7,927 nt of DNA, taken from positions 1 to 7,927 of the forward strand of contig CAKORQ010000036.1 in assembly GCA_934101445.1 (NCBI GenBank), written 5' to 3'. Positions 1 through 7,500 of the stretch are shown one piece after another. Below the pieces are notes generated by a model. That model searched no databases, was not told where the DNA came from, and saw only the letters and a list, made by a program, of their open reading frames with translations. The stretch comes from an uncultured Bacilli bacterium. Lineage in GTDB: Bacteria > Bacillota_I > Bacilli_A > RF39 > UBA660. A program made the position numbers and the translations under genes. Position 1 is the first letter of the stretch. Every line of letters starts with the position of its first letter.

Positions 1-1
1 G

Positions 2-1198
2 GGTAAAAGTTTAACTCCTTATACTTTTACCATTACTAATACTTGTGATATTACTACTGAGTATTCTGTTAATTTAGAAGTATTAAATAATAGTACCTTA
101 TCTAGTAAATTTATAGATGTCATGTTTGAAGGTAATATAAATTTACTTAGTAGTTATGATAATACTGATAAACTAAATACTAGTAGTATAGAAAGTAGAA
201 AATTAACTACAGGTATTTTGAAATCAGGGGAAAGTAAGAATTATTCTTTAAGACTATGGATAGACTATAATACTACTTTAGAAGATTTAAATAATGAGAT
301 TAAATCTTTTAAATCGAAAATAGTAGTAGTTGGTAAACCAATAAACTATACAGGCGATACTGTATTTAATTTTGATTACACAGGGGCAGAACAAACTTTT
401 ATTGCTCCAGTTTCTGGAACATATAAAGTAGAACTTTGGGGAGCCAGTGGTGGAAGTGATTATCCAGAAGTTAAGGCTAGTTTAGGTGGTTATGTATCTG
501 GAAACATTGCTTTAGATAGTCATTCAGACCTATACATATATGTTGGTGAAAGTCCAAGTTACGGAAGCATGTCGTGTTATGATTCTAATCCAAATTCAGC
601 CTTTAACAGTAGCCATTTTGGTAGTTGTGCTGTTGGGGGTGGTGGAACAGATGTAAGAATAATATCTGGAATTGATTGGGATGATTTTGATAGCTTAAAA
701 TCTCGAATTATGGTCGCTAGTGGTGGTGGCGGTGGAATTTATTCAGGAAATGGCGGTGCTGGTGGTGGTTTAATCGGATATACTGGTATTGGTTTCAATT
801 CGACTGTAAAATATACTGTTGGGGTTGGTGGTACCCAAAAAAGCAGTTATTTTGGTAAATCATTAAGAGCAACAACTATCGGTGGTGGTGGCTACTACGC
901 TGGTAATCCAGGGTATGGCGCTAATTCCGGTGGTGGTTCTTCCTTTATTTCCGGACATAATGGTTGCGATGCTATTAAAGAAGAAAGTACTGAGGATAAT
1001 ATTATTCATACTGGGCAAAGTATTCATTACTCTGGATTGTATTTTGCTGATACAGTAATGATAGATGGTGAAGGTTATAGATGGACAGATAAAAAAGAAG
1101 AATATGTAGGGATGCCATCACACTTAGATAATTCTATAATTACGGGTAATACTGGTAATGGATATGCAAGGATAACTTTAATAAGTATAGATGAATAA
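2..1198 (+). CDS. Secreted glycine-rich surface protein, 5' truncated by window edge
   Basis: The frame is open from base 2 with no stop, so the gene starts outside the window; the first internal ATG, at 122, has no convincing ribosome site and falls inside a continuous domain. The visible part is 398 residues. Residues about 1-115 form a beta-rich domain (motifs YTFTITNTC and SGESKNYSLRLWI) that resembles the TasA/camelysin-like extracellular domains of Gram-positive surface proteins; that likeness is by eye. Residues about 120-398 are a glycine-rich domain of the Gly_rich (ALK-like, PF12810) kind: an entry motif YTGAEQTFIAPVSGTYKVEL, a GGGGTDVR block, SRIMVASGGGGG, then GGGSSFISGHNGC and a closing GNGYARITL. 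Such proteins are normally exported; the signal peptide would lie in the missing part. There is no visible LPXTG motif or C-terminal membrane anchor. Role is unknown, probably adhesion or surface coat. The next gene encodes a predicted glycosyltransferase, which may or may not be related in function. Confidence 0.8.
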   Translation, partial: GKSLTPYTFTITNTCDITTEYSVNLEVLNNSTLSSKFIDVMFEGNINLLSSYDNTDKLNTSSIESRKLTTGILKSGESKNYSLRLWIDYNTTLEDLNNEIKSFKSKIVVVGKPINYTGDTVFNFDYTGAEQTFIAPVSGTYKVELWGASGGSDYPEVKASLGGYVSGNIALDSHSDLYIYVGESPSYGSMSCYDSNPNSAFNSSHFGSCAVGGGGTDVRIISGIDWDDFDSLKSRIMVASGGGGGIYSGNGGAGGGLIGYTGIGFNSTVKYTVGVGGTQKSSYFGKSLRATTIGGGGYYAGNPGYGANSGGGSSFISGHNGCDAIKEESTEDNIIHTGQSIHYSGLYFADTVMIDGEGYRWTDKKEEYVGMPSHLDNSIITGNTGNGYARITLISIDE

Positions 1199-1245
1199 AT
1201 TAACTTGTTAACTTATATATTCTAAATAATAAAGTAATATAAATA

Positions 1246-1272
1246 TACTATATCTTATGATAATATATAGTA
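1246..1272 (+). repeat. Perfect 8-bp inverted repeat just upstream of the membrane-protein gene
   Basis: TACTATAT at 1246-1253 is the exact reverse complement of ATATAGTA at 1265-1272, with an 11-base loop. The right arm ends on the first base of the AGGAG ribosome site (1272-1276), and the loop contains a GATAAT that could be a -10 element (1259-1264). There is no T-run after it, so it is not a standard terminator for the preceding gene. It is nearly all A/T and could be chance in this composition. Confidence 0.3.
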
Positions 1273-1281
1273 GGAGTAGTT

Positions 1282-2586
1282 ATGAAAAAATATAAAAAAG
1301 ATATTTTAATTTTAATAATTATATTTATATATGTAGGGATATTAGTTAGTTTTAGTAATGCTGATAATGATTTAATATGGAATTATGGGTTTTCTTATAA
1401 TATAGCAAGTAATTTAATTGTGTATAAAGATTTTAATATGGTAATAACACCGTTATATCCTTTTATATGTGGTTTAGTAATGAATTTACTAGGAAATAAC
1501 TTTTTTATATTTAATCTTACTAATATAGTATTACTTAGTAGTATGTATTATTATATATATAAGAAGTATCCTAAGAGTTATATACCTAGTATGGTTTTAA
1601 TGAGTTTTATCTTAAGACCTAGTTATAACTTTTTAATAATGTTTCTTTTGTTAATTCTTTTAAATTTAGAGGAAGACAAAGATTTTTTAATAGGGTTTGT
1701 TTTAGGACTTATTTTTCTTACTAAACAATCTTTTATAATACTATGTATACCTAGTATTATTTATATAAGAGAGCCTAAGAAGATATTAAAAAGAATAGGG
1801 GGCTTTTTAATACCATGTATTTTAATAGGGTTATATTTAATTATAAATAATTCTTTATATGAATTTATTAATTATACTGTTCTAGGACTTTTTTCTTTTG
1901 GAACTAAAAATAGTTTCTTTAATTTAGGAACTGTCTTTATTTTAGGTTTAATAGGGTTTCTTATCTTTTATTATAGTAAGTATAAGGATATAAAAGTATT
2001 ATATTTAATCTGTTATCAAGTTATGGCTTATCCGATATTTAATGCTATGCATATATTATTTAGTGTTATTCCGGTATTTATTTATTTTTTAGATAGGTTG
2101 GTTAATTTTAAGAAGAATGAAAATGATTTTAGTTATTTAAAGTTTCTTAATTATATGGCGTTAGTATTACTTATGTGTCCAGTTTTATCTCTTTTTTTAC
2201 AGTATCACTTTAAAGATTTAAGTAAGGGGAGTGGGGCTTTAGAATATAAGGATATTGATAGTAAGTATTTAGTTAATGCCCAAGTGATAGATAAGGAAAT
2301 AGATAATTTAGATAAGACTTATTTTGTTATGTATGATGCCTATGTTTATAAGTTACTTCTAAATAAAAAAATTAATAGTTATGATTTATTACTTAATGGC
2401 AATATGGGGTATAAGGGAGAAGATAGTGTTATTAATTATTTTGATTCTTTAGATAGTAATACTTATTTTTTACTTAATTTAGAGTATGAAGGAGGGCAAT
2501 TGTCTAAAAAAATAGATAGTTATATTAGAAATAATTATAAGAAGGTAAAGACGTTTAATAATTTGATTTTATATAAAAGATGGTAA
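1282..2586 (+). CDS. Polytopic membrane protein, probable GT-C fold glycosyltransferase
   Basis: The protein has 434 residues. ATG at 1282 is chosen because AGGAG at 1272-1276 sits five bases upstream. A short basic N-terminus (MKKYKKD) precedes a first membrane helix at about 8-24. Then comes an outside loop with D28 and D30 (ADNDLIW), the position where GT-C enzymes keep a catalytic acid. Around eight to ten hydrophobic segments follow, up to about residue 311. GFVLGLIFLTKQSF at 138-151 matches the G-x-x-x-G-x-x-x-x-TK-Q pattern common in PMT/ArnT-like families, and YPIFNAMH at 250-257 resembles their later P...H motif. Residues about 315-434 form a soluble tail, probably outside the cell. 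Known members transfer sugars from polyprenyl-phosphate donors onto lipids, glycans or proteins at the outer face of the membrane. Substrate cannot be read from the sequence. Its coding sequence looks even richer in A/T than the neighbours. An O-antigen-ligase-like or other transporter-like protein is the alternative. Confidence 0.6.
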   Translation: MKKYKKDILILIIIFIYVGILVSFSNADNDLIWNYGFSYNIASNLIVYKDFNMVITPLYPFICGLVMNLLGNNFFIFNLTNIVLLSSMYYYIYKKYPKSYIPSMVLMSFILRPSYNFLIMFLLLILLNLEEDKDFLIGFVLGLIFLTKQSFIILCIPSIIYIREPKKILKRIGGFLIPCILIGLYLIINNSLYEFINYTVLGLFSFGTKNSFFNLGTVFILGLIGFLIFYYSKYKDIKVLYLICYQVMAYPIFNAMHILFSVIPVFIYFLDRLVNFKKNENDFSYLKFLNYMALVLLMCPVLSLFLQYHFKDLSKGSGALEYKDIDSKYLVNAQVIDKEIDNLDKTYFVMYDAYVYKLLLNKKINSYDLLLNGNMGYKGEDSVINYFDSLDSNTYFLLNLEYEGGQLSKKIDSYIRNNYKKVKTFNNLILYKRW

Positions 2587-2605
2587 AAGTAGAGTTGATT
2601 TTTCT

Positions 2606-2639
2606 TTGAAAAGTTTACTAATTATGGTATTCTTATAAT
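2606..2639 (+). promoter_or_regulatory. Candidate sigma-A promoter for the hydrogenase gene
   Basis: TTGAAA at 2606-2611 is a good -35 match. Sixteen bases later is TATTCT (2628-2633), preceded by TG at 2625-2626, which makes an extended -10. A perfect TATAAT at 2634-2639 overlaps the same area but has only poor -35 options. Either hexamer would give a start roughly 15-20 bases before the gene. I see no terminator between the preceding gene and this point. In such AT-rich DNA, matches of this kind arise easily. Confidence 0.35.
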
Positions 2640-2648
2640 GATAATAAG

Positions 2649-2665
2649 AAGGGAACTTGAAGATG
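2649..2665 (+). promoter_or_regulatory. Ribosome binding site that fixes the hydrogenase start
   Basis: AAGGG at 2649-2653 lies nine bases before ATG 2663 but only three before the in-frame TTG at 2657. The spacing, the better start codon, and the rubredoxin alignment (MKYICKKCG) all favour ATG 2663, giving 471 residues rather than 473. Confidence 0.75.
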
Positions 2666-4078
2666 AAATATATTTGTAAAAAATGTGGATTTGTTTATGA
2701 TGAGATGGCAACGAAAGTGAAATTTGCTACTTTGCCAGATACTTATGTCTGTCAGAAATGTGGAGCAGTAAAAAAAGATTTTCAAAAGGATACTTCTAAT
2801 GCCGTTTGGGTGGAGAAAAATAATCCCTCTTTGTGTTTTTTAGAAGATAAATGTACTAATTGTGGGTTATGTAAAAAAACGTGTGAAAATGTTGTAGGTA
2901 TTAAATATAATCGTTGTGAAGTAAAAAGACCAGTATGTATTAATTGTGGACAATGTATTTTAAATTGTCCGTTTAATGCTTTAGATACTAAGTTAGATTA
3001 TGAGAAAGTTTTAGAACTTTTAAAAGATAAGGAAAATGTAGTAACTATTTCTGTAGCGCCTGCTATTAGAACCACTATTGGGGAAGAATTTGGGTTAGAA
3101 AAAGGAAGTATTGTTACAGAAAAATTGGTAACGGCTTTAAAAAAAGCCGGTTTTACTTATGTGTTTGATTTAACTTTTGGGGCAGATTTAACCGTTATGG
3201 AAGAGGCTATGGAGTTAGTAAATCGTCTTAATAATCAGGAGAAGTTACCTCTTTTTACCTCTTGTTGTCCTTCGTGGGTTAAATATTGTGAAATATATCA
3301 TCAAGATTTAATTGCTAATCTTTCTAGTACTAAGAGTCCTATTATGATGCAGGCTAGTGTTATTAATGAATATTTTTTTAAGGATAAGAAGAATAAAAAA
3401 GTTATTAATGTGATGTTAGCGCCTTGTACAGCGAAGAAAATGGAAATAAAAAGACCAGAATTAGAAGGAATGGATTATTGTCTTACCACTCATGAGATTT
3501 CTTTGATGTTGAAGAAGTTAAATATTGATTTACCTAATTTAGAAGGCAGTGATTTTGATAAGGTTTTAGCTGACGGAACTGGCGCCGGCAATATTTTTGG
3601 TACTAGTGGGGGTGTATTAGAGGCTACTTTAAGAACGGCATATTTTTATTTAACCGGTAAGGATAGTAATGAAGAGTTTTTAAAATTTGAGGCGGTGCGC
3701 GGTTTTGCAGGGATTAGAGAGGCAAGTATTGAGGTTAATGATAAAACTTATAAAGTTGCTTGCGTTTATGGAATGCCAAATTTAGAAAAATTACTTCCTA
3801 ATCTAAATGATTATATAATGATTGAAGTTATGAATTGTCCAAATGGCTGTGTTGGCGGCGGTGGGCAACCCAAGGAAAAGATTCCGCTTATGAAAGAAGC
3901 AAGAGAGGCTCGTAGTAATAGTCTTTATGAGATTGATAAGAAAAAAGTATTAAAATTAAGTTATAAAAATCCGGATATTTTAAGATTATACAGCAATTAT
4001 TTAGGCTGTCCAGGAAGTGATACAGCAAAAAAGATATTGCATACTGTCTTTAAGCCAAATAATAATTATTTTAAATAA
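2663..4078 (+). CDS. Monomeric [FeFe] hydrogenase with N-terminal rubredoxin-like domain
   Basis: This 471-residue cytoplasmic enzyme should catalyse reversible 2H+ + 2e- to H2. Residues 1-42 are a rubredoxin-like domain: C5-x2-C8-G and C30-x2-C33-G with aromatic Y3, F10, Y12, Y28 and F40, but only 21 residues between the cysteine pairs against about 29 in free rubredoxins. Residues about 56-110 carry two [4Fe-4S] motifs, C64-x2-C67-x2-C70-x3-C74 and C92-x2-C95-x2-C98-x3-C102-P. The H-cluster domain (about 125-403) has TSCCPSW at 199-205, APCTAKKME at 253-261, and EVM-x-C392-x3-C396 followed by GGGGQP. The four expected H-cluster ligands are C202, C255, C392 and C396; the proton-path cysteine C201 and the acidic MEE at 179-181 are also kept. 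The usual MPC motif reads APC (A253). Residues 404-471 are a small-subunit-like tail (LYSNYLGCPGS). No N-terminal NADH-binding partner genes flank it, so electrons probably come from ferredoxin or rubredoxin. Maturases must be encoded elsewhere. Confidence 0.93.
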   Translation: MKYICKKCGFVYDEMATKVKFATLPDTYVCQKCGAVKKDFQKDTSNAVWVEKNNPSLCFLEDKCTNCGLCKKTCENVVGIKYNRCEVKRPVCINCGQCILNCPFNALDTKLDYEKVLELLKDKENVVTISVAPAIRTTIGEEFGLEKGSIVTEKLVTALKKAGFTYVFDLTFGADLTVMEEAMELVNRLNNQEKLPLFTSCCPSWVKYCEIYHQDLIANLSSTKSPIMMQASVINEYFFKDKKNKKVINVMLAPCTAKKMEIKRPELEGMDYCLTTHEISLMLKKLNIDLPNLEGSDFDKVLADGTGAGNIFGTSGGVLEATLRTAYFYLTGKDSNEEFLKFEAVRGFAGIREASIEVNDKTYKVACVYGMPNLEKLLPNLNDYIMIEVMNCPNGCVGGGGQPKEKIPLMKEAREARSNSLYEIDKKKVLKLSYKNPDILRLYSNYLGCPGSDTAKKILHTVFKPNNNYFK

Positions 4079-4159
4079 TAAAGATATATAATAATGAAAA
4101 GATTCTATAAACTTATTATGTTTATAAGATATAGATATGATAATATAAATTAAGAAAAA

Positions 4160-4323
4160 AGCAAGAATTATTTATGGCAAGGTATCTTTAATTAGTCTAA
4201 ATTATAGGCAAAAAGGCTAATAAAAAGAAAAAGTATCACTCTGACAAAAGAGTTTCAAAGCGTCAAGAAAGTGTAAAGTTTTGCTAAAAAAGAAAGAAAA
4301 ATGCATATTTTTGCATTTTTTTT
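4160..4323 (+). ncRNA. Possible structured RNA or leader ending in an intrinsic terminator
   Basis: Complementary arms suggest a closed three-way fold. P1 pairs AGCAAGA 4160-4166 with TTTTGCT 4279-4285 (one G-U). P2 pairs ATTAGTCT 4191-4198 with AGGCTAAT 4214-4221 (one G-U, 15-base loop). P3 pairs ACTCT 4238-4242 with AGAGT 4249-4253. The terminator hairpin follows. A weak -10-like GATAAT (4139-4144) lies just upstream, without a good -35. I do not recognise it as SRP RNA, tmRNA, RNase P RNA, a T-box or a common riboswitch. It could be a free small RNA, a dnaG leader with an attenuator, or simply the hydrogenase 3' region with chance pairing. Confidence 0.25.
4297..4323 (+). terminator. Rho-independent terminator
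   Basis: A perfect 9-bp stem pairs AAAAATGCA (4297-4305) with TGCATTTTT (4312-4320) across a six-base loop, and the T-run continues to 4323 (eight Ts from 4316). The stem has only two G-C pairs, usual for such AT-rich genomes. It probably ends transcripts from the hydrogenase side, or from an RNA inside the spacer, before dnaG. The A-rich left flank could let it work on the minus strand too. Confidence 0.65.
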
Positions 4324-4330
4324 GAAATTT

Positions 4331-4359
4331 TTGAAGGAAAATAGAGGGGTGGCGTTAAT
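4331..4359 (+). promoter_or_regulatory. Weak candidate promoter for the dnaG-rpoD-trmK operon
   Basis: TTGAAG (4331-4336) is followed after 17 bases by GTTAAT (4354-4359), four of six matches to the -10 consensus. It sits just past the terminator, where an operon promoter would be expected, and leaves a short leader before GAGGG at 4372-4376. The TA-repeat after it offers other -10-like choices, so the exact element is uncertain. Confidence 0.25.
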
Positions 4360-4384
4360 AATATATATATAGAGGGATAATTTT

Positions 4385-6133
4385 ATGGCTATGATAAGTA
4401 ATGAAGAAATAAATGCAATTCGGAAGAATAGTAATATTGTCGATATTATATCCAGTTATGTGCCAGTAACTTTAAAAGGAAAAGATTATAAATGTGTTTG
4501 TCCTTTTCACGATGATCACTCACCTAGTATGAGTATTTCTACATCGAAACAGATTTATAAATGTTTTTCGTGTGGGGCGGCTGGTAATGTTTTTACTTTT
4601 GTTCAAAACTTTGAAAATGTTTCTTTTATTGAAGCAGTTAAGATTGTGGCAGAAAAAATAGGGTACCAAATTAATGGGGTTTTTAAACAAGAGACCGTTC
4701 TTAAATATCAAAAAGAATATGACTTAATGGAATTTGTTAATAAATATTATGAAAATAATATTAATACAAAAAATGGCTTGGGTGCTAAGGATTACTTATA
4801 TAAAAGAGGTTTAAGCGATGAAGATATTAGTAAATTTAGAATTGGGTTATCGCCTGATGAGCCAGCAACTTTAAAAAATATTTTAGAAAAAAAAGGGTAT
4901 ACTATAAAAACCATCGAAGATTTGGGTTTGGTAAATGATGTAGATGGAAAATTTTTTGATGTTTTTAGAGGACGCATTATGTTTCCTTTATATGATACTG
5001 AAGGCCATGTTATTGGCTATTCAGCACGTATTTATCGTGGCGAGGCACTGGCTAAGTATATTAATACGAAAGAAACTTATCTTTATAAAAAAGGAAATTA
5101 TCTTTATAATTATCATTTGGCCAAGGATGAGGCGAAACGAAGTAAAAAGTTGATTATAGTTGAAGGCCAGATGGATGCGATAAGACTTTATATTAACGGA
5201 GTTAAAAATGTTGTGGCTTTAATGGGAACAGCCTTAACAAAAGAACAAGTAGAGTTAATTAAACGTTTGCGTTGTGAGGTTATTTTAGGACTTGATGGGG
5301 ATGAGGCCGGCAAAATGGCTACCTTAAAAAATGGAGAAATACTTACCCAAAATAATATTAATGCTCAAGTAATCCGAATTAATTTAAAAAAGGATCCCGA
5401 TGAGTATGTGCTTACTTATGGTATTGATGGTTATTTAAAAATGATAAATAATCCCGTTGATTATTTGGATTTCAAATTAAGTACGTTACAAGATGGTATT
5501 AATTCCGAAAATACTGGGGAATTAACTAATTTTATTAATAAAGTTTTAGAAGATTTAAAAACAATAAAAGATCCGGTATATATTGAGGCTAGTTTAAATA
5601 AACTAAGTAAAAATACCGGAATTGCTAAAGAAGTTTTAAAAAGTCGCCTTAATGAAATGAGTAGTTTACAGACAATTACCCAAGAAGTATTTAAAAAAGA
5701 AAAGGTAGAAGAGCCTTTACAAACGAATTTATTGGACAAAATCACTAAAAAAATGTTATATTATATGTTAAATGACCGGAAGTACGTTTTAGAATATCAA
5801 GAAAAAGTCGGTTATTTTCCTAATAAAATTTATAGAAGTATTGCTAATGAAATTGTATTTTTTATTGGAAAGAATTATAATATAACGGTTGCTGATTTTA
5901 TATCTTATATATCATATAATGAGACTTTAAATGGGGAAGTATTAAAAATATTAGATGAAGATGAAGAAATAAGTGATGATGATTTTGAGTTAATAATAAA
6001 AAGTTATCAAAGACAAAAAGATAAAGAGGATATTTTAGCATTGAAACAAAGACTGGCAACAGAATTAGATAGAGAACACCAACTAAAGATATTAGAGCAA
6101 ATAAAAAATATAAAAAAAGGAAGTGTTGAGTAA
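4385..6133 (+). CDS. dnaG: DNA primase DnaG
   Basis: This 582-residue protein makes the RNA primers for chromosome replication and works with the DnaB-type helicase at the fork; the length is close to E. coli primase. The N-terminal zinc domain has C39-x2-H42 and C60-x2-C63 (CHC2 type). The polymerase core follows, with RGLSDEDI at 141-148 and GRIMFPLYD near 196. The Toprim part shows VEGQMD at 259-264 (catalytic E260), LDGDEAG at 303-309 (D304, D306) and KDPDEY at 336-341 (D337, D339), the metal-binding acids. Residues about 430-582 are charged and helical, the place of the helicase-binding domain, and are poorly conserved as usual. ATG 4385 has AGAGGG at 4371-4376, eight bases upstream; ATG 4391 is a less likely start. 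Its TAA stop overlaps the start of rpoD by one base, and the pair is the classic macromolecular-synthesis operon. Confidence 0.97.
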   Translation: MAMISNEEINAIRKNSNIVDIISSYVPVTLKGKDYKCVCPFHDDHSPSMSISTSKQIYKCFSCGAAGNVFTFVQNFENVSFIEAVKIVAEKIGYQINGVFKQETVLKYQKEYDLMEFVNKYYENNINTKNGLGAKDYLYKRGLSDEDISKFRIGLSPDEPATLKNILEKKGYTIKTIEDLGLVNDVDGKFFDVFRGRIMFPLYDTEGHVIGYSARIYRGEALAKYINTKETYLYKKGNYLYNYHLAKDEAKRSKKLIIVEGQMDAIRLYINGVKNVVALMGTALTKEQVELIKRLRCEVILGLDGDEAGKMATLKNGEILTQNNINAQVIRINLKKDPDEYVLTYGIDGYLKMINNPVDYLDFKLSTLQDGINSENTGELTNFINKVLEDLKTIKDPVYIEASLNKLSKNTGIAKEVLKSRLNEMSSLQTITQEVFKKEKVEEPLQTNLLDKITKKMLYYMLNDRKYVLEYQEKVGYFPNKIYRSIANEIVFFIGKNYNITVADFISYISYNETLNGEVLKILDEDEEISDDDFELIIKSYQRQKDKEDILALKQRLATELDREHQLKILEQIKNIKKGSVE

Positions 6134-7500
6134 TGAATAAAGAATTACCAAAGGTATTAGAAAGTTTAATTGAAATTAATAAAGAAAAGGGTTATGTTAG
6201 TTTTCAAGATGTAGCGGATAAGGTTAAAGAATATAGTCTTACCCCTAAAGATGTAAAGGCTTTATATAAAGATTTAAATGAGCAAAATATTGCTTTAAAA
6301 GATGTAACTGAGGAAAAACCTAAGGTTAAAACCCCAAAGAAAACGGTTTCTAAAAAGGCTGCTGGTACGGCTAAGGAAGTAACTAAGAGTAGCGATACTG
6401 GAGTTAAAAAAACTAGCGTTGGGGAAATTAAACCTTTAAAAGAAAGAGAAAAGGAATTAATTGAGTTAGGTAAGAAAGATGGCTTTATTACTTATGAAAC
6501 TTTAGCTGAACATTTAAAAGGTTTAGATTTAGATGCTGATTCTTTAGACGAATTATATAATGCTTTAATTGAAAATAATATTGAAATTGTAAGTGATGAT
6601 GATAATGGTGGTAAAAATAATGTTGCTGAGGAGTTAGTATTAAGTGATGAAGAATTAACTAAAGATGTCAATATTAATGATCCGGTTCGTATGTATTTAA
6701 AAGAAATTGGTAAGATTCCTTTGCTTACCATGGAAGAGGAAATGAAATACTCAGTAGCGGCAGCAGCCGGAGATGAAGAGGCTAAAAGGATTTTGGCTGA
6801 GTCAAATTTACGTTTAGTTGTATCTATTGCTAAGAGATATGTTGGTCGTGGGCTACTTTTCCTTGATTTAATTCAAGAAGGAAATATTGGGTTAATGAAG
6901 GCCGTTGAAAAATTTGACTATGATAAAGGCTTTAAATTTTCGACTTATGCTACATGGTGGATAAGACAGGCTATTACTCGTGCTCTTGCGGATCAAGCCC
7001 GTACGATTAGAGTTCCAGTTCATATGGTTGAAACTATCAATAAAATGGCTCGTATCCAACGTCAAATGACTTTAGAATTAAATAGAGAACCTTCCGAAGA
7101 AGAAATTGCTAAAAAAATGGGAATATCAGTAGAAAAGGTTCGAGAAGTAATTAAAATTAGTCAAGACCCAGTATCTTTAGAAACCCCAATTGGGGAAGAA
7201 GATGATTCTCATTTAGGCGATTTCATTAAAGATGAGTTATCAATGTCGCCAGAAGAATATGCTACTAATGAAATCTTGAAAGAAGAAATTAAGAGTGTTT
7301 TACTAACGCTTCAAGAAAGAGAACAAGAAGTACTTGAACTTCGTTTTGGTCTAATTGATGGTACTAGTCATACTTTAGAAGAAGTTGGAAAGAAGTTTAA
7401 TGTAACAAGAGAACGTATTAGACAAATTGAGGCTAAAGCTCTAAGAAAATTAAGACATCCATCTCGTGCTAAAAAATTAAAGGATTTTTTAACTGATTAA
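6133..7500 (+). CDS. rpoD: Housekeeping RNA polymerase sigma factor (SigA/RpoD) with duplicated region 1.1
   Basis: This 455-residue primary sigma factor directs RNA polymerase to most promoters; B. subtilis SigA is 371 residues. Region 1.2 starts at [11 protein letters not shown] (183-193). Region 2 follows with [26 protein letters not shown], and the promoter-melting/-10 block [16 protein letters not shown]. Region 3 begins at HMVETINKM, and region 4 ends with the helix-turn-helix [20 protein letters not shown] that reads the -35. The extra length is N-terminal: residues about 8-61 and 105-157 both resemble the autoinhibitory region 1.1, aligning with each other without gaps (shared LIE, K, G, A, K, L, LY, L, E, NI). 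They are joined by a lysine-rich linker (62-103, 13 Lys in 42). Start ATG 6133 overlaps the dnaG stop (TAATG), with AAGGAAG at 6117-6123 as ribosome site. Core identity is certain; the domain duplication is read by eye. Confidence 0.97.
   Translation: MNKELPKVLESLIEINKEKGYVSFQDVADKVKEYSLTPKDVKALYKDLNEQNIALKDVTEEKPKVKTPKKTVSKKAAGTAKEVTKSSDTGVKKTSVGEIKPLKEREKELIELGKKDGFITYETLAEHLKGLDLDADSLDELYNALIENNIEIVSDDDNGGKNNVAEELVLSDEELTKDVNINDPVRMYLKEIGKIPLLTMEEEMKYSVAAAAGDEEAKRILAESNLRLVVSIAKRYVGRGLLFLDLIQEGNIGLMKAVEKFDYDKGFKFSTYATWWIRQAITRALADQARTIRVPVHMVETINKMARIQRQMTLELNREPSEEEIAKKMGISVEKVREVIKISQDPVSLETPIGEEDDSHLGDFIKDELSMSPEEYATNEILKEEIKSVLLTLQEREQEVLELRFGLIDGTSHTLEEVGKKFNVTRERIRQIEAKALRKLRHPSRAKKLKDFLTD

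Larger units (their letters stand above)
4079..4384. other. 306-base non-coding spacer before dnaG
   Basis: I find no reading frame with a credible ribosome site here. From left to right it holds a 7-bp inverted repeat (TATAAAC 4106-4112 with GTTTATA 4120-4126, seven-base loop, no T-run), a structured-looking block at 4160-4285, a purine-rich tract at 4286-4301, a terminator-like hairpin at 4297-4323, a weak promoter candidate, and the GAGGG ribosome site (4372-4376) for dnaG. A seven-codon frame, GTG 4349 to TAG 4372, is too short to support as a leader peptide. Confidence 0.7.

Noticed and set aside
122..1198. Treating ATG 122 as the true start of the glycine-rich protein
   Set aside because: The frame is open back to base 2 with a continuous domain pattern (YTFTITNT...), and no good ribosome site precedes 122, so the gene enters from outside the window.
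2657..2662. TTG 2657 as the hydrogenase start
   Set aside because: Only three bases separate it from AAGGG; ATG 2663 has normal spacing and fits the rubredoxin N-terminus.
4106..4126. TATAAAC/GTTTATA hairpin as the hydrogenase terminator
   Set aside because: No T-run follows and the stem is nearly all A/T; the hairpin at 4297-4323 is a far better terminator.
1257..4145. Shared 9-mer ATGATAATA in three intergenic regions (1257, 2638, 4137) as a common promoter or operator
   Set aside because: The same word also occurs inside a coding region near 157-165, and it is likely by chance in such AT-rich DNA; no consistent -35 accompanies it.
4174..4372. Tiny frames in the dnaG spacer (ATG 4174, five codons; GTG 4349, seven codons) as leader peptides
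   Set aside because: Too short, with no codon pattern suggesting attenuation and no adjoining alternative hairpins that they would control.
4520..6731. Minus-strand frames opposite dnaG and rpoD (4520-4711, 4792-4977, 5461-5745, 6492-6731) and the plus-strand frame 4944-5153
   Set aside because: They lie wholly within strongly identified genes, lack ribosome sites and resemble no protein family; they are shadow frames.
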